Positions 22,411 to 34,905 are shown, counted from the first letter of the stretch. The stretch is DNA of 62,000 nt from Adiantum capillus-veneris (GCA_014529385.2 CM043962.1:39164598-39226597); one strand, 5' to 3'. A program made the numbers and translations. The notes: generated from the letters alone by a model not told the origin.

Positions 22411-23732
22411 CTTCTATATATAGCATACCCTTAATATTTTCAATAATAAATAATCATAATTGCGTTAAAGAAAGATTTGACATATTAATAATTTACGATT
22501 AATTTTGATTTCATATATGAATATACTAAACATGTCTAAACTTAAGCTAATTTTATGTACTACAAAAATAAATAAGAATTTACATGGTGTCTTATTCATT
22601 GTTTCCATGTAATCTTTCAAATAAATTCACTATGTCAAAGAAGAGTGTTAGTAAAGATTATTTACAAGCACAATAAGGATCACAAGAAATAAGTTGTTGA
22701 ACACTCGCTCACATTTGCAATAAACCCATTGTAAAAAAAAAAATTGTTGAAAAATAGGTAGTATAAATATTTAAGTTCTAACGTACTTGCTCATGCATGT
22801 AATCTTTCATATGCATGTAGCAAAAGATGTTTAACTGAAGAAAGTTCTCTACATCATAAAAGGTCGAACCAAGATTGTGAGAAAAAGGGCTATGTTGCGT
22901 GTGTTGTGTGTGCAAGAGCTATTGTAACGTATGTACTATATAGGTAGGTAGATACACCTCAATGCAGTTTTTGATAGTGTATGTGGGGTGATTGTGATAT
23001 CTGGTTCAGGACCATGACAATCCAAGAAAGGTAGGGTATCATTTTGTAGGTACTATGCAGCTAGATAAATACACCTCGAGGTGATTTTTGATTCTTGAAA
23101 ATCTCCAATGAATCCAACCCTTTGGTCCATTACCCTAAACAATCGTTGAAACTGGTCCCAAACCCAGCTACACCAAAGTTAGGACAACAATTTTCTAATA
23201 AATATTTATATATTTATGACTTCATATGCTAGGTTTATGTAGATAACATTGTGTACATAATAGAACATTTTCATACATTAATTTTTACTTAATTAATGAA
23301 AATGCAATTTCAAGTAGAACAACCTTACTGTTTGTTACACTATATTAAGGAATTTTTTCAATAATGGATAAATTTGCCATGTCAAAGAAGAGTGTTAGTT
23401 TAATATTCTTGAAAAGCACAATAATAATGGTTAAGAATAACTTCCTGAAAAATCAATAACATTTTCAATGACCTCATCATAAAACATTTTCCTACAAAAA
23501 CCTACCTAGAATTTCCTACAAGTATTTTAAGTCCTCATTTACTTGTTCAAATCATCATCTTGCAAACTTTTACACATTATGGTGACATGTACAGTTTTTA
23601 AACTAACATCTATTTAATCTTCTACCTTCCTCAAAAAAATAAAAATAAACTAACATCTATTTTTGGGTCTACTCTTAGTTGATGTCATGGGAATTGTAAG
23701 ATACTTGCCAAATATTTACGTCAAGGTAAAGC

Positions 23733-23741
<9 letters not shown>

Positions 23742-23814
<73 letters not shown>

Positions 23815-23821
23815 TGTGTGT
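23742..23821. repeat. (GT)n microsatellite
   Basis: About 80 bp of GT with one T interruption near 23,811. Confidence 0.97.
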
Positions 23822-23865
23822 GTTCTATCTCCCTATCATAAACATTACTTATTTTTTCAATAATA

Positions 23866-24855
23866 AATGGTCCTACTTGCCTTAAATTGAGATTTTTTGT
23901 AATTTGGATTCATATTGATTTCAAATATGAGTATATTAATAATGTCTAATAGTAAGTTAATTTTATGATGCCCAAACATGTATACACTAAGAACTTTCAT
24001 GGTGTATAATTCATTGCTAACATGTCATCTTTCATATGCATGTAGTAGATTATTTAGTTACTTAGAGTTGGAAGAATTGTTTACAACAAATTTTGCTCAT
24101 TTGTTCTCTACTTTGAAGACTCTATAACCTTCACTAAGGTATGACCTATATTTTTTCCTTATTTAAGCTATATATATATTAAATAGAAAAGAGTAAAAAA
24201 AATAAAATCTTCAATTGTATAAACAAAAATTTAAAGGAAGAAAATGACCTTTAAGTTTTTATATTTATGGCAAGATGTTTAGTTAATGCACTTCTAATAG
24301 TGCTTTGGATAGTAGTATGCAATAAAATAGAGAAGATACAAAACCTTTGACATGGTGTTGCATTAATCCTTTTTTTAAAGAGTCTCTAGATTTTTTAAAG
24401 AGAATTCTATGTATAAAATATATAAATGGTTTGTATACCTCAAATTATGAATGATATACAAATAATCTAATATATATATATTTTATTGCATTAGGAAAAT
24501 GGCAGATGCTATCTTGAGATTATTACCATTGGAGACACAAATTGCTCTACCTTTCGAGTTTGAAAGAGAGTTGATGCCTACAGTTTGGGAATATCCATAA
24601 ATGATAGAAACATCAAACACTTGAGGGTCATTTGGTAAAATAGGGGGACACTTAGAATTATAGCTCATAATAGCCCCATCACTTTAGGGAGCAAATAAAG
24701 CTAATGAGATACAAAAAATGCTAGATATAATAGATAGTTACATGATATTAGTATATGATTTGTTTATTGGTCATAATAAATATGTGGATTTAAGGTATGC
24801 ATATGAAAATGGAAGTACATTGTTTTCTTAAAAAAGTTTTGAGAGACTAAAAATC
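23866..24855. other. AT-rich region without recognised gene
   Basis: Short frames only. One stretch near 24,498-24,600 (+) reads 33 codons without a stop ('MADAILRLLPLETQIALPFE'), which I cannot assign to a family and which ends in a stop. Confidence 0.4.
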
Positions 24856-24862
24856 ATTTTAA

Positions 24863-26203
24863 AACTAGAATGGTAACAGGACACTTTTATGTCCTTGGAC
24901 ACTTTTGTGTCCTGTTAAGTGACCATTTTTCTTGAATTATTTGAAGAGTATGAAAATGAATTTCTAGGTGCTATATATCCACAAATTTGCCTTATGAGCT
25001 GAAAAAAACTTAGCATTTTTTTGTGAGTATCGATCTCACCATTAACCTTACTCTTGCACAACATTTTTGAACCTAAACTGTGTGGAAAAACGGGTCCTGT
25101 TCTTGGCTTTTTTTCAATTTTTGGCAACTATACCACTCTAAACTTCATTTTTGTGAGGTTTAGATGGCTAGAGGTTAGGCCTCCATAGTTCTCAACATGT
25201 TTTGATGCTTGTAGGGAGAGCTAAGTGTTAAAATTGAAAGTTATGACCAATTTACAAGAATTGCATAATCCTATTTTTTGGCCAAAATTCGCACTTTTAT
25301 GATTTTTTTGGTGGCTTTCTTGATATCCAAATTCAATTTTGATTGTGTAAGTGTAATGTATAACATAAAGCTAATATTCCTTGAGTTTTGCGGGACCTAA
25401 TATGCTATATAGCATAGTATATGATGATGGTTGAGTTTTTTGATTGCTGAAGAATACGATACATTTTAGAGTAGCAAGTATAACTTTCTCAATATTGCTA
25501 GTTTCTTAGGCCAATTGTGTGTATTTTGTAGGTAGTGACCATATCTAATCATAGACTACAAACTTGGCTAGATATTGAGTAGTTTCTATGGGTTTCTAGA
25601 GGTCATAATGCTAAACCCAATTTTTTTTATGTTTGTTGTATTTAGCACTTTATCATTGCCCCCAAGGTTCCAATTGTAAGAGATCCATTATCCTTTTGAC
25701 ATGATCCATGGCTCCTTTTGAATCTAGAGGCCCAAAGGGAACTAAGAAAACATGTATATAGTATCTGTATTGAGCGTCACTATAGAAACTTTGATGATAG
25801 GTCCGCAGAATGGCAAAAATGCAACTTTTTGGTACCTATTTTTTTTGCCCAAAAAAAAATTAGTGAGATAAAAGCAACCATATGTTTTGGTCACCAACCC
25901 ATTGAAGTTAACGAGGCATTTTATCTCATGTCCTACAAGAATCTCCACTCTTATTTATATACAATCAACCGTAAGAAATTGATGTTTTGGGCAAAATGCA
26001 TTGATCCATCAACTTTGGAGGCTTGTAGTAACCAAGGGATGAGAAAAATTACAAGTTTCTCATTTTTTCCATATGTAGTAGTTATTGAACTATAAGCTCA
26101 TGAAAGGATTTTTCAAAATGAGTGGATCTACTATGGTTTTGGAATTTTTTCCCAAAACCCTGAAAGGACACTTTTATGTCCTGTTAGGTTACCATTCTAG
26201 TGT
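24863..26203. mobile_element. 1.34-kb unit with inverted ends (possible DNA transposon)
   Basis: The left end 'actagaatggtaac' and the right end 'gttaccattctagt' are exact reverse complements (14 bp), followed inward by 'aggacac...' and its complement 'gtcct'. The left end also carries a nearby second inverted pair, 'aacaggacac' and 'gtgtcctgtt'. The flanks (TTTTAAA, GTTAAAT) are not a clean target duplication. The internal frame 25,718-26,095 (+, 125 residues) has no transposase motif that I recognise, so any element here would be non-autonomous. Confidence 0.55.
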
Positions 26204-26377
26204 TAAATTTTATTCCTAAATCTTATTGGAACTAAACGTTGCGCTGATCACATTCTTTTGTATTAAATAGCTCATGCATATCCTAACTTATATTTATTCT
26301 ATCATATGTTTAGATTTTGAAGATAAAATCTAAAGCCAAAAACATTGATAGAGGAAAATTAATTATGCAATTATTTA

Positions 26378-26515
<138 letters not shown>

Positions 26516-27010
26516 AATTTGTTTTATTTAAAAAAACTCATGTTAGGAATAATATTTATGTTTTACAAGAGAAAAAACATATAAGCACAAAGAACAATTT
26601 TAAGTTTAATATCAAAAAGAAGAGAAGGTAGTATTCTAACGAACTCTCTTTCTACTATTGATAATATGTGAATATATATGTTTGTAATATATAGATTCTA
26701 AATCTTCACATATGTATGTGCATTAAAAAAAAATGGACTACATAGAAATTTGATAGTTTTCTCATACAAAATTTTGTATTGAAATCATTAAGAGCATAAG
26801 TGTAATTATTAGTTTCTATTATCTATGAGTATCAAATGTAATGATAAAAATTAACAAGCAATGGACTCATTTTTTAAAAAAGATCACTTATACATTTAAA
26901 AAAAACCAAAATGTGACATTCGGATGTTTTTTCCATCATTGATAATTATGCCTATTGATTCCCCCCCTCCCCCCTTCCCCTTATCTCTATAAATCATGTA
27001 CACACGCATA

Positions 27011-27262
27011 CACATGCATAAATGATCATTGCAACAATGTAATGTTTTTCATTTAGAATTTGATATTTGTTTCATGTAGTTAATTACTATATATGGACAC
27101 AAACTCTATATTTGGAAAAAACATGCAAACACATATAATCACATACACATGCATAAATGATCATTGCAACAATGTAATGATTTTCAATTAGAATTTGATA
27201 TTTATTTCATGTAATTGATTAATATATATGGACAAAAACTATATATTAAAAAAACACAAAAA
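27011..27262. repeat. Tandem duplication, ~135-bp unit
   Basis: 'cacatgcataaatgatcatt' through 'tatatatgga' occurs at 27,011 and again at 27,146 with few differences. Confidence 0.88.
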
Positions 27263-27264
27263 CA

Positions 27265-27269
<5 letters not shown>

Positions 27270-27323
<54 letters not shown>

Positions 27324-27324
27324 A
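27270..27324. repeat. Compound (TC)n(AC)n microsatellite
   Basis: TC to about 27,299, then AC to 27,324, directly after the 135-bp tandem repeat. Confidence 0.96.
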
Positions 27325-28665
27325 ATAGTTTAATTATATAGTGAATTATTGTTTTTAGAGTTCAAGGACATAAAATGGATGTCAATGATGCTATAGTTCA
27401 TGATAAAGCAAATTGATTTATATTTTTACTTAATTAAAAAGTGAAAATGCGATTAAAATTCATCAATTTCTAAAACATATAAGAGGCACTTATTGAGTAT
27501 GATAACATTTTTAATATAGAAAATCATGAACTTAAAGAAAACAAAGAAGAAAATTCCCAAACAATTCGTATTATCAAGAGGAAAAATAAAGGAGTTAAGA
27601 AAGAATATCAAAGTGAAATTGAATAAAGGCTAAGAAGAGAAGAAACAAATTACCAAACATTGACTTCTCAACTTCATCATCTCTCCATTAAAAATTCATG
27701 TAACTACTTAGTACAATAGATCTAAACCATGAAATGTATATGAAATATTTTTCATATATATGGAGTGAGTTAAACAGCACTCGAATCCATGGAGTAGTAC
27801 CAATGCGAGCTGAAGTTGAAAGTAATTCTTTGAAGATTCTAGGGAAGACAAAGGAGATTTAAGACAATGTTACAAGTATAAAATATCATATGGACACATC
27901 CCAAAATCCTTATGATAGCATCATTGTAGATCTCAACAATGAGATAATGAGCAAGAATCTCAAAAAGATGAAGGCACAAATAGATCATTTAGAGAGGGAA
28001 ATCATCAATTTCAAATCGAACTTAAACAGGCTAAATGCTATATGCCTTAGAATGACGCCACCAAAAACCATGTAGAAAAACTTCGTATATCTTTTTTACA
28101 TTAAATTTTCTCCAACCAGTATCTAATATATCTTTTAATACGATGAAAACAAAAAATTAAAATCAAATATATGCTCATAGTAACTGATTTAAATAAAGGT
28201 ATATAAACCTTGATATCAGTTTAATGACTATAAAGTATAAATGTATCTATGCACATACATATTAACATAAAATTTGTATGTTTATAAGTAGTAGATATCT
28301 ACAGACATTTATATTTATATATTTATGTTTATAAGTAGTAGATATCTACATACATTTATATTTATATATTTATGAATATATATTTGTGTAATAATATTTC
28401 AATTTTAAAATGATATCATTTTGTTACTATAAATATAGAGGAAAAGAAAAACTACAGAAGAACTTCAAAGTATTTTTAAAAGTTCAAGAAAAGATCATCA
28501 GCAAATAGAAATAAAGAGAAAAATTTTCAAAAGAACACAACAATTGAATCTTGATGGATTTGGAATTAATTAATGTAAATCACTCAATATAGCAAAAAAA
28601 AAATAGGTACAAACAATATCTTAACTATATAAATTTCAACAAATTTATTAAAACCATTTATAAAA

Positions 28666-28711
<46 letters not shown>

Positions 28712-28785
28712 GAATAATAATATGTTGTATTTTATTTCAAATACAACTGCTTTAAGACAAAAATATTTCAGGCATCTTTATATGC
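27325..28785. other. AT-rich region upstream of the Helitron
   Basis: It holds a 61-residue frame at 27,890-28,075 (+) with heptad-like spacing ('MKAQIDHLEREIINFKSNL') that could be a coiled-coil scrap. Also present are a 47-bp tandem pair at 28,280-28,375 and a (TA)n tract at 28,666-28,708. The Helitron 5' end (TC) may lie here but I could not fix it. Confidence 0.4.
28666..28708. repeat. (TA)n microsatellite
   Basis: About 42 bp of TA. Confidence 0.95.
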
Positions 28786-29389
28786 TTTTAGATTATTCAC
28801 AAAAAACATGAAAAAAATAGCAAGAGAGAGAACACAAACAAAGAAAAGACAAGAAGTTACAAAAGCGGCTAAACAAAGGCGACAACTTCAAATAGAAATA
28901 ATGAAAATCAAACAATCTTATGTTAAATCTTACCAAGGGGCTTTACTTAATAATAAAGAATGTATGGATTAAATATTTCATTTTAAAATGGAACAAAAGA
29001 AATGAATTCAAACTCTCCAAGGATAGGCATGAGATGAAAAAAAGGTAATAGGAGATCAAGAAAAAAAAACCTCTCCATTGATCATATTATAGCAAACGTT
29101 ACCATTGTTGATCATCCTTCACTGTTGCCTTTTCAACAACACAATGTAGCTCAACATACTTTGGGAATGTTAAACTTCAAGTGTGAGTTTTTCTCTGCCA
29201 TTCTTTGGAAAGATGAAATAAAATGTTTTTCAAAACGTAAAAAGGGTAAACATTGCCGTAATAATAGAGAAACAGCTTTGGCGAATCTCTCAGAACCTCC
29301 TTAAGAACTCAAAGAGCTACTTGAGTCATGTGATTCAAAAAGCATAAATTTTTGAAAGAATATTTGTGCTTATAATAGTATTCTGGCTT

Positions 29390-29640
29390 TTGCATCTATT
29401 CGAGCGAATATTGACGACAGTCTCACAAAAAAAGGAGTTAAAAATTTTAGAATACATGGATCTATATATCACAGAATTGGTAATTTATTACTGAATGAAA
29501 AAGATAGAATTCAACAGCCTAAGTATGCTCAACCATATCGTTATGACACACAACATGATCTAGAAAATCAAGTAAAGGGAATGAACAAAATAGATGTAGA
29601 AATTGTTCTTAGTTTACAAAAATGATGCATTTTTGGAATC
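29390..29640 (+). pseudogene. Helitron N-terminal fragment
   Basis: Reads 'ASIRANIDDSLTKKGVKNF' then 'RIHGSIYHRIGNLL' and 'PKYAQPYRYDTQHDLENQ', matching the plant Helitron region just before the Helitron-like N domain. 'FCICAYNSILAF'-like residues precede it across a stop near 29,355. A short frame gap separates it from the next block. Confidence 0.85.
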
Positions 29641-29699
29641 CGTATTAAAAATGTTTCAAAGCATTCGGAGAACATTTTAATTGAAATGCTAACAGTGAT

Positions 29700-30485
29700 G
29701 TCAAGTTAGTAATTTATGAGTCCATCAAAGTAGCAAAGCAATATGGAGTACCTTCACGAAGTGAATTTGCAGTTATAATGCCAGGTCAGGGAGATGATGA
29801 GAATATTGGATATTGTGATATTCAACTTTTGAATATTAATGGCAATATCAAGAAAATCACAACTCTAGACATCTCTTATATGCCATTAACCTATGTTTTG
29901 CTTTTCCCTAAAGGAGAAGAAGGTTGGCATTTGAATATGCCAATGCATTTTCAAGATACCTCCAAACACAAGAAGAAGAAAGAAAAACAATTTATTACTC
30001 AAAGAGAGTATTATGCTTATAGGTTGCAAATCAGGGAAGACACAAATGCGTGTTTGTTAAAAGGAGGTAGGCTTCTTCAACAATATTTAGTCGACGCTTA
30101 TAGTAGCATTGAAGAATCTAGGTTATTTTGGTTAAGGAATAATCAATTGAATCTAAGAAGTGAAGTATATCAAGGACTTTCCGATATGGTGAGTACAATG
30201 GATGCTTCAATCAAAATTAATGGAAAGGCAACAGGAAGAAGAAGAATTTTACCATCAAGTTTTCAAAGTGGACCACGTTTTATGCATCAACTTTATCAAG
30301 ATGCAATGGCGATTGTTAGATCCGAGGGTAAACCAGATTTGTTTATAACATTCACATGTAATCCCAAATGGAAGGAAATTCAAGATGCTTTGCTTCCAAA
30401 CCAAAAACCTAATGATCGATCAAACTTAATTGCAAGAGTTATTCACAAAAAGCACAACAAATTAATGACTTATTTGACAAAGTAG
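29700..30485 (+). pseudogene. Helitron Rep N-terminal domain
   Basis: A 235-residue open stretch matches the Helitron-like N domain: 'YVLLFPKGEEGWH' near residue 40, 'REYYAYRLQIRED' near 75, 'LLQQYLVDAYSSIEESRL' near 100, 'ILPSSFQSGPRFMHQLYQDAMAI' near 155-180, and 'PDLFITFTCNPKWKEI' near 190. It ends at a TAG (30,483-30,485) in the middle of the domain; the same frame continues past it into the HUH-like motif, so the stop is a disabling mutation or an in-frame premature stop rather than the natural end. Confidence 0.9.
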
Positions 30486-30600
30486 CAAATTTTTGGCAAA
30501 TTCAAGGGTCATGTCTCTGTTATCAAATTTCAAAAGAGAGGTTTACTCCATTCTCATATTCTTCTAATCTTTGCAAAGAAAAGCAAGCCAAGCAATATTG
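30486..30600 (+). pseudogene. Helitron Rep HUH-type motif region
   Basis: Reads on from the TAG in the same frame: 'FGKFKGHVSVIKFQKRGLLH' then 'SHILLIFAKK'. The two histidines at 30,549-30,557 (His-Ser-His) take the place of the HUH pair that coordinates the metal in Rep nucleases; plant Helitrons usually have His-Ala-His here. Frame is lost again near 30,600. Confidence 0.85.
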
Positions 30601-30774
30601 AACACCATTGACAAATTGGTTTGTGCTGAGATTCCAAACAAAGAAAAATTTCTTGAGCTTTATAATATTGTTTGTCGATGCAATATACATAGTTCATGTG
30701 GAGATTTCAATAAAAATGCATCTTGCATGAAAAATGGTAAATGCATTCACCATTATCCAATAAAATTTATTTGA
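30571..30774 (+). pseudogene. Helitron post-HUH cysteine-rich block
   Basis: A 67-residue frame shifted by one base from the previous block. 'LVCAEIPNK', 'LYNIVCRCNIHSSCG', 'NASCMKNGKCIHHYP' match the usual cysteine/histidine-rich segment of plant Helitrons. The remaining Rep and linker regions to 32,000 are too broken to read continuously. Confidence 0.88.
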
Positions 30775-32020
30775 AACCACTACACTGGATGGCGATGGAT
30801 ATCCAATATATATGAGATGCGACAATGGAAAATCAATACAGTGTAAAGAAGGAAATTTGGATAATATATGGATTATTCCTTATAATCCATTTTTTACTAT
30901 GAAATTTAATGCACATATAAATATAGAGGTTTGTCGAGCCATATCGAGCAGTATAATACCTCTACAAATATGTATACAAAGGTCATGATAGAGAAACAAT
31001 TTATTTTCAAGCAACCAATAATCATCAACAAATGAAAAATGATGAAGTTGATTAAATAAAAAAGTAGTTGAATGCAAGATATGTATCTGCGTCAGAGGCA
31101 TGTTGGAGAATCCTTTAAAATAAACCTCATGAAGAAAATCCAAATATACAACACTTACATGTATCTCAAATTTGTCAAAAAATCTAAATATAATAAATCA
31201 TATATATTTTAATTTTAAAATTCTGTAATGAGTCCATTTAGAAAATCAAAACCATGTATATTTTCAAGACAATGATGATTTGAGGCAAATTATTGAAAAG
31301 CAAAAAAAATCAAAAGACAACTCTTACAAAATGGTTTGAATGTAATTAAAAAACCAAAGAAGCACAAAAATTATTATACCCTGACTTTCCAAAAAAGTGG
31401 GTTTGGAATAAAACATTATGTAAGTGGATAGAACGGAAAAAAGAACTATCAATTGGTAGAATGTATTATATTTTCCCATTAGTAGGCAAACAATAGTTCT
31501 TGAGAATGCTATTAGCGAAATGCAATGGGTGTATGTCTTTTAATGAATTAAAAACCTTTGAAAACCAATTATATGCAACCTTTAAGGGAGCGTGTGTTAC
31601 AAGAGGTCTTTTGGAAATTGATGAAGAATAGACAATTTCCATGGAAGAAGCTTCATTACATCAAACAGGATTACAACTACATGATCTATTTGCGACAATC
31701 CTTATTTTTCTGTGATCCAATTTCTCCACTTTCATTGTGGAAATAAATTTCAACGGATCTATCCAAAACAATATTTCAAGCAAAGATATTTGCACATCAT
31801 TAGCACAGATCAAAGCTTTGATAGAAATTAATAATATACTTGGACTACATGGAAAAAGTTTGAAAGATTATCCAGGTACATTTAAGAACTACTCTTATAG
31901 CATCAATCATAAAATATTTTTATATGTTAGCGCTCATGTTAAGATACAAATTAGAACTTCTAAACTATTATAAAATTTTCATGATCAACCGTATATAAAC
32001 ATTAATTTGTATAAATAGGC

Positions 32021-32398
32021 ATGCCCATACCTATAGAAGATGAAGCATCCTTATATACATATAGCTTATTACAAGACAAAACAAGCTTTGAAAAATCTCT
32101 TGAAGAAGAAATGGAAAATGAAATGGAGGAGAATCTAAATATTTGTCAACAAAATGCATATAAAAACATAATGGAATCCATTTCACAAGAAGAACCAAAG
32201 ATTTTTATTTTAGATGGTCTTGGTGGGACTGGGAAAACATATTTGTACAATTGTATTTTGACACAACTGCGAGGGCATGGAAAAATTGCATTGTCTTGCA
32301 CTTCATTTGCACTTGCAGCATTAATATTGTCAAAAGGAAGAATGGTCCAATATTCCATTGGATTTGACTCCAAGAAGTACTTGCAATATAAAAATTAA
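32021..32398 (+). pseudogene. PIF1-like helicase N-terminal part (Walker A)
   Basis: A 125-residue frame. 'NICQQNAYKNIM' near 45 is the usual start of the PIF1 helicase core, and 'FILDGLGGTGKTYLYN' (about 62-77) is an intact Walker A loop. 'ALSCTSFALAALIL.KGR..' follows as motif Ia. The frame ends at about 32,398, and the next motifs sit in other frames. Confidence 0.9.
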
Positions 32399-32720
32399 TA
32401 GTGCACTAGCAAACTTGATATGAAAGACGAGTTTAATTATTTGGGATGAAGCTCCAATGACTCATAGATTTTGCCTTTGAAGCAGATGATAGGACTTTTA
32501 AAGATCTAATGTCAAGTAACAAACCTTTTGGAGGAAAGACTATTTTTTAGGTGGATATTTTTGACAAATATTGCCAGTTGTACCAAAAGCAAGTAGAACA
32601 AATATTGTCAACGCATCACTATGTAGATCTCCATTATGGAATAATATAGATAATATAGAGATTCTAAAGCTAAGAGAAAACATGAGGTAAAAGAAAGATA
32701 TCAATTTGTAAAATAAACAA
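32399..32720 (+). pseudogene. PIF1-like helicase middle motifs (Walker B), frameshifted
   Basis: 'LIIWDEAPMTHR' near 32,430 is the Walker B (DEA) motif. Continuing pieces read 'LGGYF.QILPVVPKASRTNI', then 'VNASLCRSPLWNNI' and 'ILKLRENMR'. Stop codons and frame changes separate them. Confidence 0.82.
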
Positions 32721-33024
32721 TATGCAGAATAGATTCTTGCTATTGGTAATGGAAAAATAGACAACATTGATCAAGCAACAAGCAGACTTGATGAAAAAAT
32801 GTTGATTGAAAAAAATGATTAAAGAAATATAATTTCTTTGCTATACAAAGGTAAAAATAATATTTAAATGGTTTAAAACATTCTCATTAAAAACTAATAC
32901 TCATAAAATCAAATACATGACAATAATTTTTTTTGTCAAATAGGTGTAAATAATGTAGTTTCAAGAGTTCTTCAAGGAGAGAGCTATTCTTGCACCAAAA
33001 AATGATGAATTTCATAAAGTAAAT

Positions 33025-33611
33025 TTGATGTCTATGGATTTCTTGGAAGGAGATATAGTGGAATATCTTAGTGCAGATTCAATATCAAAACAAGATGAGA
33101 ACACAAACCTTATCACAACTGAGTATCTGAATAGCTTAAATCTTGGAGGAGGATATCCACCTCATAAACTGCATTTGCAAAATAATGAGCCTATAATATT
33201 ATTGAGAAACATAAATCCCCAAAGAGGTTTATGCAATGGAACGCGCATGATTGTAAAAAATTCTTTAAAAGAGTTATTGAAGTTGAAATCATTATAGTAA
33301 CTCACATTAGAGACATCGGTTTTTTTCCAAGAATAACATTCATTCCAAATTCAATGAAAATGAGAAGAAGGCAATTTCCTATACAATTGTCTTTTGCAAT
33401 GACGATAAATAAATCCCAAGGACAAAGTATATTGAAGTTGGGAATATATTTATCAACACCAATATTTAGCCATGGACAACTATATGTTGCATTATCAAGA
33501 GTAAATTCTTCAAAATCCAAAAGAATTTGCTTGGGAGTTGACAAAGAATATACCAAAAAAGACACAGCCAATGTTGTCTATGAAGAAATATTGGAATTAA
33601 CAAATATATGA
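33025..33611 (+). pseudogene. PIF1-like helicase C-terminal motifs
   Basis: Frame 33,025-33,297 gives 'EYLNSLNLGGGYPPHKL', 'PIILLRNINPQRGLCNGTR'. Frame 33,231-33,611 gives 'FPIQLSFAMTINKSQGQS' and 'FSHGQLYVALSRV', the last conserved motifs of the Helitron helicase. One frameshift near 33,260 joins them. The end of the element must lie beyond 33,611. Confidence 0.9.
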
Positions 33612-34830
33612 AACTAAAAGAGGTTTAATTTTTGTTTGATGTCCATTTAAAAATAAAATTATTAAATATATTAAACAACAAAATAGAAAAATAAAAACTA
33701 AGCATAAATAGCATTAAAAGAAATTTCATGATTTGCATACATAATGCCATGTCTTCTACTTGCAAGTATAGTTGATTTTTCCTTGAGTCAAATGATTGCT
33801 TTATGCTTCTCATCTCAATTCACAATTCCTTGAAATCTGAGCTTGATAATTTGTAGTTCATTCCCTATTAACATTGATTGAAATTAGCAGAAATTGAATA
33901 TAAAAGAGAAATTCATCTTGATACGTATACTTGAAAGTTGTTCTTTATTTATTTAGTTTTGTAGTGCTACATGTATGTCAAATTTTGCTACTTTTGAAAG
34001 CACAACATAACTCAATATTTAACAAACATTGTATACATTATCTCCTATTCATGTTTCTTCTACCATCCTGTATGGAAGACAGGTTTACACACTAGTAGTG
34101 ATAATGCCGCAATAAGGAAGAAGTCTGAAGCCTCCATCACCTTGTGAGTGTACCTAGCCAAAGACAAGCCCACCAATCGCCAGTGGGCCTTGCATCAGCA
34201 ATGTTGCAAATTGGTGCCACCAATTGGAATGGAGTCTGCAACACGCCATACCTGTTGATCCGCCAAAAAAGCCAGCACCCACGACAAGAGGGAATTCAAC
34301 AGCCTCATCTACAATCCACAAGCGAGCTTTTGTTGGGTGTTGAGAACCATCAAAGAGTGGCTCTACATTGCCATGCCAAAGTGCAACTTGCACACCCAAA
34401 CTTCACCATGCCAAGCCAACCATGTCTATAAAGCCCACAAGATTCCGAGGGGCGAGATGGCGAGCATCTCTCAACGAGCCAAAAATGGGGGGGGGGGGGG
34501 GGGGGTTGCTGAACAGAGGTGGGCGGGACTCTAGGGACCTCCCTCCCAAGGTATCCCCGGCACCTTGGGCACAGTCAACTTTCCCCAGACTGTTAACAGG
34601 ACCAACCACAAGCCGGCCACCTTGCTATAGGCAGCCTTGTGCGCACCTTGCAAGCTACAGCATAAGCTTCACCAAAGTTACAAAATTTATGTGTGGAAGG
34701 TTTAAATATGTAAATTTGGAAAACTAGGTTATGAAGAATAAGTGATAAAATCATGAGGCTTGCCCTTTAGATTAGGAATGGAAGGTAAAAAAACCACTAG
34801 TTCAATTTGAACAAGATGCTACATTAGTAC
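33612..34830. other. No gene recognised downstream of Helitron
   Basis: This should include the Helitron 3' end, but no clear hairpin plus CTRR was found; a 'cactagtagtg' near 34,091 is a weak candidate. It contains a 19-20 nt G tract near 34,487 and, at about 34,690-34,770, an inverted piece of the repeat at 9.2-9.5 kb. Confidence 0.45.
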
Positions 34831-34837
34831 ATTGCCC

Positions 34838-34839
<2 letters not shown>

Positions 34840-34904
<65 letters not shown>
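34840..34904. repeat. (GA)n microsatellite
   Basis: About 64 bp of GA. With the (TC)n tract at 35,082-35,162 it could pair as an imperfect inverted repeat. Confidence 0.97.

Positions 34905-34905
<1 letters not shown>

Larger units (their letters stand above)
19905..23865. repeat. AT-rich tandem array, unit 1.7-1.9 kb, about 2.3 copies
   Basis: A sub-block 'tgtcaaagaagagtgtta' begins near 19,957, 20,399, 20,745, 21,642, 22,060, 22,626 and 23,380. Three sub-blocks per unit give two units (from ~19,905 and ~21,590) and a partial third (~23,350). Long stretches repeat with ~1.88-kb offset, such as 20,995-21,420 and 22,870-23,300 ('ccaacc.tttggtccattaccctaaacaat', 'tgctaggttt.tgt..ataacattgtg'). 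No protein is recognisable; all frames are short. Within it lie (TC)n at 22,353-22,406 and (GT)n at 23,742-23,821. Confidence 0.85.
28790..33611 (+). mobile_element. Decayed Helitron (RepHel-type)
   Basis: Ordered remnants of a plant Helitron polyprotein: an arginine-rich N-terminal stretch, the 'FRIHGSIYHRIGNLL' block, the Helitron-like N domain, a Rep HUH-type motif, a cysteine-rich block, and a PIF1-like helicase with Walker A, Walker B and C-terminal motifs. Host-type introns or deletions and stop codons separate the blocks. Rep would nick and join DNA during rolling-circle transposition and the helicase would unwind it. The termini (5' TC, 3' CTRR with hairpin) were not identified. Confidence 0.9.

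Noticed and set aside
19905-23865. CRISPR-like regular repeats
   Set aside because: Repeats are hundreds of bases long and irregular, in an obviously eukaryotic window; there is no spacer pattern.
24498-24600. Short frame beginning MADAILRLLPLETQ
   Set aside because: It looks protein-like but is only 33 codons, ends in a stop, and matches no family I can name.
34144-34431. Possible gene in a GC-richer stretch (frames on both strands)
   Set aside because: Words such as 'HDKREFNSLIYNP' hint at LINE-type sequence, but no motif was firm enough to call.
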